Of a stretch of DNA of 64,000 nucleotides, positions 36,789-45,767 are shown piece after piece. The position numbers and the translations under genes are program-made. The stretch is taken from contig CP082844.1 in NCBI GenBank assembly GCA_019930625.1, forward strand, positions 6,200,001-6,264,000, written 5' to 3'. Under the pieces are notes generated by a model. That model ran no database searches, was not told where the DNA came from, and was given only the letters and a program-made list of their open reading frames with translations. The stretch comes from Nocardia asteroides. Lineage in GTDB: Bacteria; Actinomycetota; Actinomycetes; Mycobacteriales; Mycobacteriaceae. How positions within the stretch are numbered: position 1 is the stretch's first letter; the number at the start of each line of letters is the position of its first letter.

Positions 36789-37565
36789 GTGACCGAGCGT
36801 GGCGAGGGAACAATCGAATACAGCGCCGATGGGCACGACGCCGATGAACACGACACAGCCGAGCGCCGGCGAGGTGGAGTCGTGACGAGGCTGATCCGTG
36901 ACCCGCGTATCGTCGCGCTGATCGTCGGGGCGGTCGCGTTGTTCGGCGCGGCGCTGCTGGTTCCGCTGCCGTCGCCGCGGCAGGTGCAGGAGTGGGCGAC
37001 GTCCGTCGGCCCGGTCTTCCCGCTGCTGTTCTTCGTGGTGCACGCCCTGGTGACGGTCGCGCCGATCCCACGCACCGTGTTCACCGTGAGCGCCGGGCTG
37101 CTGTTCGGCCCGCTGCTGGGCATCACGCTGGCGGTGGGTGCCACGACTGTCAGCGCGGTGCTGGCGATCCTGCTCGTCCGGGCCCTCGATCGAGATCGAG
37201 TCGCCGCACGCCTCACCCATCCCGCGGTCCGCGCCATCGACGACCGTCTCGCGCGCCGGGGCTGGCTGGCGGTGGGCTCGCTGCGGCTGATCGCGGCGGT
37301 GCCGTTCTCGGTGATCAACTATTGCTGCGGATTGTCCTCGATCCGGTTCTGGCCGTACCTGGTCGCCACGGTGCTCGGCGTGCTACCCGGCACGATCGGC
37401 ACCGTCATCCTCGGCGATGCGCTCACCGGGACGACTCATCCGGCGATGCTGGCGCTGTCGGGCGTCTGCCTCGCGGTCGGCATGGCCGGATTGATCTTCG
37501 ACGCGCGATGGAGAACGGCGCCACCCGCGCCGATGGCCGCCGCCGAGCCCGTCGCCGCGAAGTAG
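36789..37565 (+). CDS. TVP38/TMEM64 (SNARE-associated, DedA-like) membrane protein
   Basis: 258 residues. A charged ~35-residue N-terminus precedes five or six membrane segments. Family signatures are VTVAPIPRTVFTVSAGLLFG, a loop rich in Arg/Asp, and RLIAAVPFSVINYCCGLSSI followed by ATVLGVLPGTIGTV. DedA/TVP38 proteins act as lipid scramblases or flippases. GTG start. It converges with the HtrA-like gene 7 bp away. Confidence 0.85.
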   Translation: MTERGEGTIEYSADGHDADEHDTAERRRGGVVTRLIRDPRIVALIVGAVALFGAALLVPLPSPRQVQEWATSVGPVFPLLFFVVHALVTVAPIPRTVFTVSAGLLFGPLLGITLAVGATTVSAVLAILLVRALDRDRVAARLTHPAVRAIDDRLARRGWLAVGSLRLIAAVPFSVINYCCGLSSIRFWPYLVATVLGVLPGTIGTVILGDALTGTTHPAMLALSGVCLAVGMAGLIFDARWRTAPPAPMAAAEPVAAK

Positions 37566-37572
37566 GCCGCGC

Positions 37573-38502
37573 TCAGTCCGCGGCCAGTTCCACCGGGACC
37601 GCGATCACGTCCACCATGGCCCCGTTGCGCAGCACGGTCACGGGCAACTGCACACCGATCGCCTCGGCGAACAATTGACGCTGGATGCCTTGCGCGTCAT
37701 GCACTTGCGCACGCGCCACGCTCAGCACGAGATCGCCGCGGCGCAGCCCGGCGTGCTCGGCGGGGCCGCCGCGGACCACCTCGACGATGCGCACCCCGGC
37801 GCCCTGCCCGGTGCGCGCGGCGACCGGCTCCGGCAGCGGCGCCGGCACACCGACCAAGCCGAGGTACGCGCGCCGGACGCGTCCCTCGGTGTGCAGCGTG
37901 CCGATGATCCGGCGCGTCGTCGCGTTGATCGGGATGGCCAGGCCGAGACCGATGCCGGCGACCGCGGTGTTGATGCCGACCACCCGGCCGGCCGAATCCG
38001 ACAACGCTCCACCGGAATTACCGGGGTTGAGCGCGGCGTCGGTCTGGATCACGTCCTCGATCACCCGCCCGGCGCGGCGGGAGGCGACCGGAACCGCGCG
38101 CCCGAGCGCGCTCACCACGCCCGCGGTGACCGAACCGGCCAGGCCGAGCGGGCTGCCGACCGCCACCACCAACTGACCGACCACCAATCGGTCGGCGTCG
38201 CCGAGGGTGACCGCGTCCGGGGCGCCGTCGCGTGCGCGCAGCACCGCCAGATCCGACAGCGGATCCACTCCGATCACGTCGAAACGCGACTCCACCCCGT
38301 CGGCGAAGACCACCTCGCCCCCGCGCGCCACGCCGATGACGTGCGCGTTGGTCAGCAGATACCCGTCGTCGGTGAAGATCACCGCCGATCCGCTCCCCCG
38401 CCTGGTCCGCACACTGGCCACATGCGGCGTCACCGACGCCGCCACCGCGATCACCGTGCGCGAGTAGGCATCCATCGCGGCGTTGTCCACGCCGACCACC
38501 AC
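37573..38502 (-). CDS. HtrA-like serine protease with PDZ domain, no membrane anchor
   Basis: 309 residues. Catalytic triad: His in LLTNAHVIG, Asp in DPLSDLAVL, Ser in NPGNSGGALSD; a PDZ domain covers ~residues 215-305 (GVRIVEVVRGGPAEHAGLRRGD). Unlike most actinobacterial HtrA proteins it has no N-terminal signal or transmembrane helix. The protein begins only ~12-20 residues before the protease domain, so it is probably cytoplasmic, or its true start is missed. Internal ATG at 38475 is an alternative start. Confidence 0.85.
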   Translation of the reverse strand: MVVGVDNAAMDAYSRTVIAVAASVTPHVASVRTRRGSGSAVIFTDDGYLLTNAHVIGVARGGEVVFADGVESRFDVIGVDPLSDLAVLRARDGAPDAVTLGDADRLVVGQLVVAVGSPLGLAGSVTAGVVSALGRAVPVASRRAGRVIEDVIQTDAALNPGNSGGALSDSAGRVVGINTAVAGIGLGLAIPINATTRRIIGTLHTEGRVRRAYLGLVGVPAPLPEPVAARTGQGAGVRIVEVVRGGPAEHAGLRRGDLVLSVARAQVHDAQGIQRQLFAEAIGVQLPVTVLRNGAMVDVIAVPVELAAD

Positions 38503-38795
38503 CCTGCTTGCCGGATTGCACTCCTGGGGTCCAGGATGCCTTCAGGGCGCGGGCGACGCACCGTGTTCGCCATAGGCGCAACGGGACCGCTGGGCGCCGG
38601 GCGTGTCGTGGTGGCCTGCGCCTGGTGCGCGACCGGCCACCGCCATCTCCGCAGCGGCTTCGCGTTCGGAAGCGACACCGACGCGACTCGGCCCGACCGC
38701 GATTCCCGCAGTTCACCACGGACGGATTCGCGCATTCTCCGCTGTCGCTCCCGCACGTGTCGAGCCGAGCCGACGCCCGTCGAGGGGCAGACCCG

Positions 38796-39164
38796 TCAGG
38801 CCGAGGGCAGCCGGTCGAGAAAACCGTGCACATTCGTGATCCGCCCGTCGGCACCCAGGGTGATCACGTCCGACCCCGCGACCGGGGCGCTGCCGTCGGC
38901 CGCCGACACCAACTCCCAAGAGAAACGGGCGATGTCGTGGTGGCCGTCGACCTCGCCGAGGCGACGGAACTCGAAGCCGGGGAACTGCGCCTGCGCGCCT
39001 GCGATCGCCGCCGCCAACTCGGCGTGCCCGCTCACCTCGGCGAGCGGATCGGTGTACCCGCCGTCCTCGGCCCAGGCAACCGCGACCGCCGCGGCCCTGG
39101 TCTGCTCGTCGGTGGCATTCCACGCGGCGAAGTACCGATCGACCGCTTCCTCGTAGCGCGACAT
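38796..39164 (-). CDS. SnoaL-like (NTF2-fold) protein
   Basis: 122 residues. The pattern YEEAVDRYFAAWNATDEQTR, then WAEDGGYTDPLAEVSGH and a final GADGRITNVHGFLDRL is the SnoaL/NTF2 cone fold used by small isomerases, hydrolases and ligand binders. ATG at 39164 has AGGAGG 7 bp upstream. Stand-alone; the ~290 bp to the HtrA-like gene holds no recognisable gene. Substrate unknown. Confidence 0.8.
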   Translation of the reverse strand: MSRYEEAVDRYFAAWNATDEQTRAAAVAVAWAEDGGYTDPLAEVSGHAELAAAIAGAQAQFPGFEFRRLGEVDGHHDIARFSWELVSAADGSAPVAGSDVITLGADGRITNVHGFLDRLPSA

Positions 39165-39311
39165 GCTGAATCCTCCTGTGCCGTAATGGTTTTCGTCCGC
39201 CGACCCGCTCTTCCGTTCGGCTGTCTCCAACCTTGCCGTGCCGCGGGCCGCGCGTCGATTACGCGCGAGGTAATGATCGCCGGAAACGAGTGGCGGCCAC
39301 GCGGCCCGGAC

Positions 39312-40253
39312 TCAGCGCAGTCGGCCCTTCTTCTCGAGGTAGGCCCACGGGATCGCGGCGGCCAGCAGCGTCATCAGGGTCACCGCCAGAATCTCGTACG
39401 GCCAGGACAATGCGGCGACGAGGGCGAAATAGATTCCGGAGCAGGTGACGATCAGCGTGGGCGGCAGGAGGACCGCGGTGATGAAGGTCCAGACCCCGAG
39501 GGCCCGGCCACATTGCGCGTCCAACCGGATCTTCACGGCTTGCTGCAGGTAGCGGGCCTTCTCGTGCGCGAAGCCCGCTTGCTGCGCCACCCCTTCGATG
39601 TCGGCGGCGAGAATACGGATCGAACCGTTCAGCTCGTGGCCGGGCACCGTGTCGGCCGTCAAGTGGCGCGCGGCACGGGCCAGTTGCAGCTGGGCCTGCC
39701 GGGTGCGCGAGACGACCTGTTCGGTCGCGTTCATCCGCGATATGGTGCCGTGCAGGTCGGGAATCCCGATCGCACGCCCGCGCCGATCGTCGCCGTCCGC
39801 CGCCGTCTGGATCTCGTCGCTCATCGCCTCCAGCGCGTCGACGGCGTGGTGGATCACCCGCTCCGACTCCTCGTTCAGCGCCCACAGCAGCGCGTACATC
39901 ACGCCCTGCGCGGAACCGGCGAGGGCGGGATCGCGGCGCATCTTCGTGACCGCTTTGTCGAACGGGAGGAAATGTTCCGACGGCTGCAACGTCACCAGGA
40001 ACTCACCGCCCAGTGCGAAGACGATCGTCTCGCGTTCGATGGTCTCGCCGCGCCGGTAGGTGGCGGCCACCGGGAAATAGCGGAAGTTGTCGCTCTCCCA
40101 CACCTGGGTGCGCGCGGCGGTGAAATCGATGCCGAGCCGTTCCCGGAGCACGGCCGCGGTGTCGGCGTCGTCGGCGGCGAGCGGAATCCAATGCTGCTGA
40201 AGCACTTCGGTGTCGAAGTGGTCGGCGGTCACGGCATTGAGAAAGGTCGTCAT
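39312..40253 (-). CDS. CorA-family divalent-cation transporter-like protein without a GMN motif
   Basis: 313 residues with CorA layout: a soluble alpha/beta domain (VFALGGEFLVTLQPSEH), a long helical stalk (residues ~120-245) and two C-terminal membrane helices ending in YLEKKGRLR. At the end of helix 1 the universal GMN selectivity signature is replaced by CSGIYF. It therefore belongs to the GMN-less branch and may not carry Mg2+, or may have different selectivity. A ~770-bp gene-free region lies upstream. Confidence 0.75.
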   Translation of the reverse strand: MTTFLNAVTADHFDTEVLQQHWIPLAADDADTAAVLRERLGIDFTAARTQVWESDNFRYFPVAATYRRGETIERETIVFALGGEFLVTLQPSEHFLPFDKAVTKMRRDPALAGSAQGVMYALLWALNEESERVIHHAVDALEAMSDEIQTAADGDDRRGRAIGIPDLHGTISRMNATEQVVSRTRQAQLQLARAARHLTADTVPGHELNGSIRILAADIEGVAQQAGFAHEKARYLQQAVKIRLDAQCGRALGVWTFITAVLLPPTLIVTCSGIYFALVAALSWPYEILAVTLMTLLAAAIPWAYLEKKGRLR

Positions 40254-41020
40254 CGGCTACTGCTGCCCCGAGAACCTGTGTGACGAGGAGCAGGAGCTGA
40301 CCGGCTGCCGCGGATGGCCACAGTGCACGGTCGGCACGCCCGGGCCGGTGGAGAGGGGGCGATCGGTGGTGGACCGGATCGCCTGATGCTCCAGATAGCC
40401 TGGGTGAGGCGATATTTCGGCATTTCCGAGCAATGTGGCCATAGTGAGGGCTCCAATACTTACTATCGTTCGGGCTGGCGCGCGCCTCCCCCGGAGAGAG
40501 GACGGGCGCGCGGGGACGGGCAGCGTCGAGCCCCGACGAGACCAGACACGGTGACGCCGCGGGCAAAGGACTGCGCATCGGTGGAAATCGGATGCGCCGC
40601 CCTTACGCGTCGAAGAACTGAAAGGCGGATTCCGTGCCGCGTCGGGCGATCGGGGCGCCGTTGCCCGGCCGACGGTTACGCACGCAGATCAACAACGCGC
40701 CGGCGCAACCCGTTTCACGAGGGCGACCCGGCTGTGGACGTCGATACTGTCATCCGGCATCTGCCGCTCACCTCGCTTCGTTGGTCGACCGGCGCACGAA
40801 TTGCGCCATCCATCATTAGAAACCCGTCGATCGGGGTACGTCAATCAGTTGCGCAAGTGTTCGACGGCGCGCCACTCGGTGGAAATCTAGCGGCACGCTC
40901 CGCCCGGACGACCCTGCACGCCAACCGCTTTCGCCGACGCACCGGACAGGCCGGTCGGCGGCCAGCGGTTGCGCCGGCGAACAGGGTCGTGCCACCCTAC
41001 CGACAGCTTTGGAGGCGGAT
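40254..41020. other. long gene-free region upstream of the CorA-like gene
   Basis: About 770 bases without a believable gene; frames on both strands have low third-position GC and Arg-rich translations. Around 40395-40470 is an A/T-rich island that includes a short leftward match to the Mg2+-riboswitch core (see findings). The rest, 40480-41010, looks like decayed coding DNA and borders an arsR gene with a frameshift. GGAGG at 41011 belongs to that arsR. Confidence 0.5.
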
Positions 41021-41340
41021 GTGACCCAGCACGGCGAGCCGCCGGATCTCATCCCGGCGGACCGACTACAGGACGCCGCGGCGGTTTCGGCATGCTCGCG
41101 GCCACCGCCCGCTTGCAGATACTCTGGCTGCTCGCCCAAGGCGAGCACGATGTCGGCGCCCTCGCCGCCGCTGTCGGCCAGTCCCTGCCCGCCGTGAGCC
41201 AGCACCTGCCCAAGCTCGAACTCGCCGGACTGGTCCGCGCCCATCGCGACGGCAAGCGCAACATCTACGCGATCGCCGACCCCGACATCGCCGACCTCGT
41301 CCGGTTGGCATTCCGCCACCACCGCCGGCGTCCCGACTGA
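41021..41340 (+). pseudogene. ArsR family regulator with single-base frameshift
   Basis: Starting at GTG 41021 (GGAGG 5 bp upstream) the frame reads VTQHGEPPDLIPADRLQDAA. It shifts near 41085 into FGMLAATARLQILWLLAQG, a textbook ArsR winged-helix with LPAVSQHLPKLELAGLVRAH and a final winged strand NIYAIAD. The span is 320 bp; one inserted base in GGTTTC would give a perfect 107-codon gene. Either the gene is dead or the base is a sequencing error. It lies inside a decayed patch, which favours real inactivation. Target unknown. Confidence 0.65.
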
Positions 41341-41373
41341 CCCACCGTCACCCGCCGGACTCGGGCTCGTGTC

Positions 41374-41703
41374 TCAACGCCTTCGGTAGTACTCGGCCAG
41401 AGCGGTGAACGCGGCTTTGGGCTCCCACGGGAGGTCGGGGTAGGTTTCGCCGTGGCGGTCTTCGAAGACTTTGACCACGCCGTAGCTCGCCAGGTCCAAG
41501 TCGTCGCGGGGGTTGCCGCCTGGGCGGTGCACGTGGTCGTAGAGCGCGAGAACGAACACGAACGCGCTGTCGACGCCCTCGGCATCGAAGGTTTCCAGCA
41601 GTTCGCGTACGTACCGCGCCTGCCCGGGCTCGTCGCGGGCGTATTCGCCGTTCAATCGGACCGGTCCGTGGGTGTCGTCGTATTCGACGATCTCCAGGCC
41701 CTC
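41374..41703 (-). pseudogene. 3' fragment of a glycosidase-like/'abortive infection'-annotated actinobacterial gene
   Basis: The frame is open from ~41703 and reads EGLEIVEYDDTHGPVRLNGE, then RYVRELLETFDAEGVDSAFV, PRDDLDLASYGVVKVFEDRH and ETYPDLPWEPKAAFTALAEY. This is the C-terminal ~110 residues of a much longer (roughly 400-residue) actinobacterial family that I recall as variably annotated 'abortive infection protein'; the name is not proof of function. The upstream part is missing and no plausible start exists. It ends ~27 bp from a head-truncated TetR gene on the other strand. Confidence 0.5.
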
Positions 41704-41730
41704 GCGCCCAGATCGCCCGCGCCCTGGAAG

Positions 41731-42216
41731 GTCGCCGCGCGGGCCGGCACCAACAAGAACGCCATCTACCGGCGCTGGCCCAACCGCTTGGCGCTCGGCG
41801 TCGCCGCCTATCGCCTGCTGGCCACGACGGCGCAGCCGCCCGATACCGGAGACCTGCGCGAAGACGCACTCGAACTACTGCGCCGGGTCAACCGCCATTG
41901 GAGTTCGCCACTCGGCGCGATCCTGCGCGAACTCATCGCAGCCGCAGGTGGCGCGGCGGAACTGCTGGTCCAGCTGCCGGACCAATCCGGCGATGCCGCC
42001 GCCGCGCCATGGCTCACCGTCCTCCGCCGCGCGGTGGCGCGAGGAGAAGTCGCTCCCGAATCGCTGCATCCGCGGGTCGCCACCGTCGCCCTTGTCCTGC
42101 TCCGCAACGAATTCGTCGTGCGCGGCGCGCCGAGCGCGCCCGACGACGTCCTGGTCGAGATCGTGGACGAGGTCTACCTGCCGCTGATCCGCCGGCGCGC
42201 TCCGGCGTCGAGCTGA
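41731..42216 (+). pseudogene. head-truncated TetR regulator fragment
   Basis: TetR homology begins in mid-HTH at VAARAGTNKNAIYRRWPNRL and continues through a complete C-terminal domain to VEIVDEVYLPLIRRRAP. The first ~35 residues, including HTH helix 1, are absent, and the in-frame sequence upstream is antisense to the neighbouring fragment. With the opposite-strand fragment next door it marks a junction where two divergent genes lost their 5' ends together. A protein could be made from an upstream start but would lack a working HTH. Confidence 0.6.
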
Positions 42217-42566
42217 ACCCGCCCAGCCACCCCTCGGTGGCCTATGGGCGCCCACCCACCCCAAGCGTTCTCGGCTCTTTCTCGGCAACCCTGCCGCTGT
42301 CGGCGCCAGGACGGTGGCACGCGCGCTGAACAGTGCACTCTTGCGCGCCCCTGGCGCTGAGTCGCGCCGCTCTGCCCGGCACGTGAGCACGAGATCAGCA
42401 CCGAACCCGCCAGTAGGGTTGACCACGGCGTTGCCGGACCTGAATGCTCTGTGTTGACCGCAGCTCGAACGGGGTATGCGAACGATTTCCATCTTCGTAT
42501 CGCCGAGCTGACGGCGACGACACCGGCGCACTCCTGCTCCGGCGTCCGGACTCGAGGGAGATTCGC
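42217..42566. other. intergenic region with possible promoter
   Basis: About 350 bases between the TetR fragment and the acyltransferase gene, without a convincing ORF. Two TTGACC hexamers occur, at 42419-42424 and 42454-42459. The second is followed 15 bp later by TATGCG (42475-42480), a plausible though short-spaced promoter for the acyltransferase. GAGGGAG at 42554-42560 is its ribosome-binding site. Confidence 0.4.
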
Positions 42567-43874
42567 GTGACCTACCGCCTGGACGACATCGACTCCGTGA
42601 GCGCACGGGGGCATGCCGCGCTAGGGGGGACTCTGGCCATACAGATCGTCTGGCGGTACGACCGTCCGGTGGACATGGCCGCCCTGGAGAGATTCCACGA
42701 GGCGTTGCGGCACGGCAGGATGGGGCAGGTGGTCGCGCCCGCGATGCTCTCCGCCGCCGGGGACCGATGGACCACCCGAGCCGAGTTCAGCCCCATCGAG
42801 GTCGCGGACGCGCCGATACCCCGTGGCGAACTCGAGGCCTGGATCGCCGAGCAGGGGCGCGCGCGGTTGCGCACCTTCGGCGGGCCGGCGTGGCGGTTGG
42901 CCGTGACCGACCTCGACAACGGGGAGAGCGCCGTGTCGCTGCTGGTATCCCACACCATCGCGGACGCCCAAGCATTCTGCGCGGCGATCGCGGAGGCGGT
43001 CGCGGGCGAGCGGCTCGATCCGCATTACCGGACCGACGAGTTCGGCAGGCTACGGTTGCTGACCAGCGATCTTCGCGCTGCCACGCGGCGTGCCCGTTTG
43101 CTGCCCTCGGCTCTCGGTTTGGCGCTGCGGCTGGCCGTCGCCAGGCGCGGCGCCGAGGCCCGGGATCTCGACGAGCAGGCTCAGGACTTCCGCCTGCCGA
43201 CGGTCACCGCGACGGTCCCGGCACAGCTCTGGCACGCGGCGGCACGCAACCGAGGTGGAACCGGCACCACGTTGGCGGTGGCGATGATGGCGGCCATCGC
43301 CGCCGAGATCGGTCGCACCGACGAGCAAGGCCGGGTCCGCATGATGATGCCGGTCAGCACCCGCACCGCCGGTGATCAGCGCGCGAACGCTCTGACCTCG
43401 ATCGACTTCGAGGTCGATCTCCGTGACGGCGAACCGGCCGACCTCGCCCCGCTGCGCGCGGTGATGAAGGAAAAGCTCGTCGCGGCCGCTGCCGCGGGTC
43501 GCAACGTCCCACCGCTGATCCCGGTCGCGGTGGCGCTGCCGCGCGGCCTCTACGCGAAACTGGCGCGGCAAGCCGCCACCGACGCGGTCTCCACGGTGTG
43601 CTCCAGCGTCGGAAAGCTCGACCCCGACGTCCTTCGCATCGATGGCCGCCCGGCCTCGGCGATAACGCTCGGCTTGGTCAATCAGAGCCTGAACGACCGG
43701 ACCGTGCTGACCGAACGCGGCGGCAACCTCTACGTCGCGCTGGTCGAAACCGCCGACGCGATCACGCTGCGCTTCAACGGTTTCCACCCGCCGAAACTCC
43801 TCGACGCCGAGCAGCTCACCGAGCTGGTGCGGCGGGCGCTCGCACAGTACGAACTCACGCCGACCTTCTGGTAG
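42567..43874 (+). CDS. condensation-superfamily acyltransferase (PapA/WES-like)
   Basis: 435 residues from GTG with GAGGGAG 6 bp upstream. Two chloramphenicol-acetyltransferase-like lobes are visible. The catalytic HHxxxD motif appears as SHTIADAQAF, keeping the second histidine and the aspartate. The MMPVSTRT...NALTSIDFEVDL region matches the conserved PVNxR and solvent-channel segments of CoA-dependent acyltransferases such as PapA and wax-ester synthases. It probably transfers an acyl group from CoA or a carrier to a hydroxyl or amine. It converges with the XRE regulator gene; no assembly-line genes are adjacent. Confidence 0.65.
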   Translation: MTYRLDDIDSVSARGHAALGGTLAIQIVWRYDRPVDMAALERFHEALRHGRMGQVVAPAMLSAAGDRWTTRAEFSPIEVADAPIPRGELEAWIAEQGRARLRTFGGPAWRLAVTDLDNGESAVSLLVSHTIADAQAFCAAIAEAVAGERLDPHYRTDEFGRLRLLTSDLRAATRRARLLPSALGLALRLAVARRGAEARDLDEQAQDFRLPTVTATVPAQLWHAAARNRGGTGTTLAVAMMAAIAAEIGRTDEQGRVRMMMPVSTRTAGDQRANALTSIDFEVDLRDGEPADLAPLRAVMKEKLVAAAAAGRNVPPLIPVAVALPRGLYAKLARQAATDAVSTVCSSVGKLDPDVLRIDGRPASAITLGLVNQSLNDRTVLTERGGNLYVALVETADAITLRFNGFHPPKLLDAEQLTELVRRALAQYELTPTFW

Positions 43875-43895
43875 CGGTCCGGGCGGCAGGTCGGC

Positions 43896-44720
43896 TCAGC
43901 GGTTGCCGAGTTTCCGCAGCGCCTGCTCGGACGCCGAACCCGGCTCGGCGGCGAACAGGTCCAGCCCGCAACACAACGGCTCGTCGGGCAGCGCGACGAG
44001 TTCGCCGTGCAGGACCAGCTCGCCCACCACCGGGTGGTGCAACGCGTAGGCCCGAGACCGGACCTGCGCGACCGAGCGCTCGTCCCACAGTCGGGCGAAA
44101 TCGGCGCTCTCCTCCCGCAGGTGATCTATGTGTGCGGTGAGTGCGGCATCCCCTCGATATCGTCCGAGCAGAACGCGCAGATGCGCCACGTGATCGTGCG
44201 CCGCCCGCTCCCAACCGGTGCGGTACAGCGCACGTGACCGGGGTTCGCCGAACAGCAGATGCGAGAAGGTGCGGCGGTTCTCCGGCAGCGTGGGAAAGTC
44301 ACCGAACACCGCCACGGCGAGCTGATTCCAGCCGACGATCTGGGTGTGTCGACCGACCAGCAGGGCGGGGGTCATCACGAACGACTCCAGCAGGCGGAGC
44401 AAGCCCGAGGTCACCTCCGGCGCGGCTCGCGTACATGGCCGGGGCCGCCGAGCGAGCCGGTGGAGGTAGGCGAGTTCGTCCCGGTCCAGGCGCAGTGCCG
44501 CGCCGACGGCCTCCAGGACCTCGTCCGAGACGCGGTCACCGCTGCCCTGTTCCAAACGTGTGTAGTGGGCGACGCTCACGCCCGCCAGCCGAGCCAGCTC
44601 CTCCCGTCTCAGGCCCGCGACCCGGCGTACCGTGCCGTAGTCTCGCAGCCCGACGTCCCGCGGGCGCACGCGGGCACGGCGTGATTTCAAGAACTCGCTC
44701 AGCTCGGTCCGGTCGTCCAC
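43896..44720 (-). CDS. XRE-type regulator with MmyB-like ligand-binding domain
   Basis: 274 residues. The N-terminal HTH reads RRVAGLRREELARLAGVSVA followed by HYTRLEQGSGDRVSDEVLEA. The C-terminal half is the MmyB-like PAS-fold domain (VGWNQLAVAVFGDFPTLPEN, FGEPRSRALY, HPVVGELVLH). Such regulators repress a divergent oxidoreductase gene in many actinobacteria, and a reductase gene is divergent here too. GTG start. The ~190-bp intergenic region should hold the operator. Confidence 0.85.
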   Translation of the reverse strand: MDDRTELSEFLKSRRARVRPRDVGLRDYGTVRRVAGLRREELARLAGVSVAHYTRLEQGSGDRVSDEVLEAVGAALRLDRDELAYLHRLARRPRPCTRAAPEVTSGLLRLLESFVMTPALLVGRHTQIVGWNQLAVAVFGDFPTLPENRRTFSHLLFGEPRSRALYRTGWERAAHDHVAHLRVLLGRYRGDAALTAHIDHLREESADFARLWDERSVAQVRSRAYALHHPVVGELVLHGELVALPDEPLCCGLDLFAAEPGSASEQALRKLGNR

Positions 44721-44908
44721 TCCATAACCCTATGTACGCCGGGACGTCGGAGGGTGCTCACACCGTGAGTACCCAGAACGCGGGGCTGGTCCGGCAGCCG
44801 GAACGGCTCGATGCTGTCGGACGAGTCACCGTCGCGAACCGGGCATGGCTTTCCGCGCTCGCTCGCCGCCGGTCTCACGATGTCCCCACGAACGAACGGA
44901 GCGAACGC

Positions 44909-45652
44909 GTGCCCCGAACCCTCGGACTCATCGGCAGCGGAATGATCGGGTCCACCATTGCCCGCCTGGCCCTCGCGGCCGGACTCGAGGTCATCCTCAG
45001 TAATTCGCGTGACCCTCGGACACTCGTCGCGCTGGTCGCCGAGCTGGGTGAAGGCGCCCGAGCGGCCACACCAGCGCAAGCGGCACGCGCGGCCGATCTG
45101 GTGGTGGCGGCCGTCCCGCTGAAAGCCCACGAACATCTCCCCGCCGAGGCGCTGGCCGGCAAGACCGTGCTGGACACCGCGAACTACTACCCCGAACGAG
45201 ACGGTCACCTGTCCGAACTGGACGACGGCTCCCTGACCTCGAGCGCACTGCTGCAACGCCACCTCGCGGGCTCTCGAGTGGTCAAGGCATGCAACAACGT
45301 CACCCCGCACCAGCTGTTGTGCCTGGCCCGTCCCGCGAGCGCGCCGGATCGCAGCGCGCTGCCCATCGCCGGCGACGACGCGGAGGCGAAGGCGGAGACC
45401 ACCCGGCTGTTGGACCTCCTCGGCTATGACGCGGTGGACATCGGCACACTCGCCACCAGCTGGCGCAGTGAACCGAACACACCGGTCTACGTCCAGCCCT
45501 ATCTCGGCGAAGTACCCGCGATGAGCGTCGAGGCATTCCTTCGCTGGACTCTCGGGGCACCCGGGATCGTGGTTCCCGCGGCACGGGTGGCCGAGCTCGC
45601 CGAGATCGCGGTTCGCCGACCCGCCGGCGAGGCCAGGTTGCCGAGCGACTGA
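44909..45652 (+). CDS. NADPH-dependent F420 reductase-like protein
   Basis: 247 residues from GTG with GGAG 7 bp upstream. The dinucleotide fold starts immediately: RTLGLIGSGMIGSTIARLAL, then VILSNSRDPRTL, the basic pocket typical of F420:NADP oxidoreductases and NADP-reducing proteins, and VVAAVPLKAHEHLP. Later KACNNVTPHQL and the GDDAEAKAETTRLLDLLGYD helix also match. Reduction of F420 or of a small carbonyl is possible. Likely controlled by the divergent XRE/MmyB regulator. Longer in-frame starts upstream run through the promoter and are rejected. Confidence 0.75.
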   Translation: MPRTLGLIGSGMIGSTIARLALAAGLEVILSNSRDPRTLVALVAELGEGARAATPAQAARAADLVVAAVPLKAHEHLPAEALAGKTVLDTANYYPERDGHLSELDDGSLTSSALLQRHLAGSRVVKACNNVTPHQLLCLARPASAPDRSALPIAGDDAEAKAETTRLLDLLGYDAVDIGTLATSWRSEPNTPVYVQPYLGEVPAMSVEAFLRWTLGAPGIVVPAARVAELAEIAVRRPAGEARLPSD

Positions 45653-45767
45653 CGCCGAACTGGGGAGGAAGGCACTCGAATCTCACCCGGCCGCCTTGGG
45701 GTGATGCCGGGTGGCCGCATCTGGACATGCGCCCGACTCGTCCCCCGGATGTGGCACGATCTGGTAG

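Noticed and set aside
40314..41024. 236-codon rightward frame in the gene-free region
   Set aside because: Arg/Ser-rich translation, low third-position GC and no recognisable domain; treated as non-coding.
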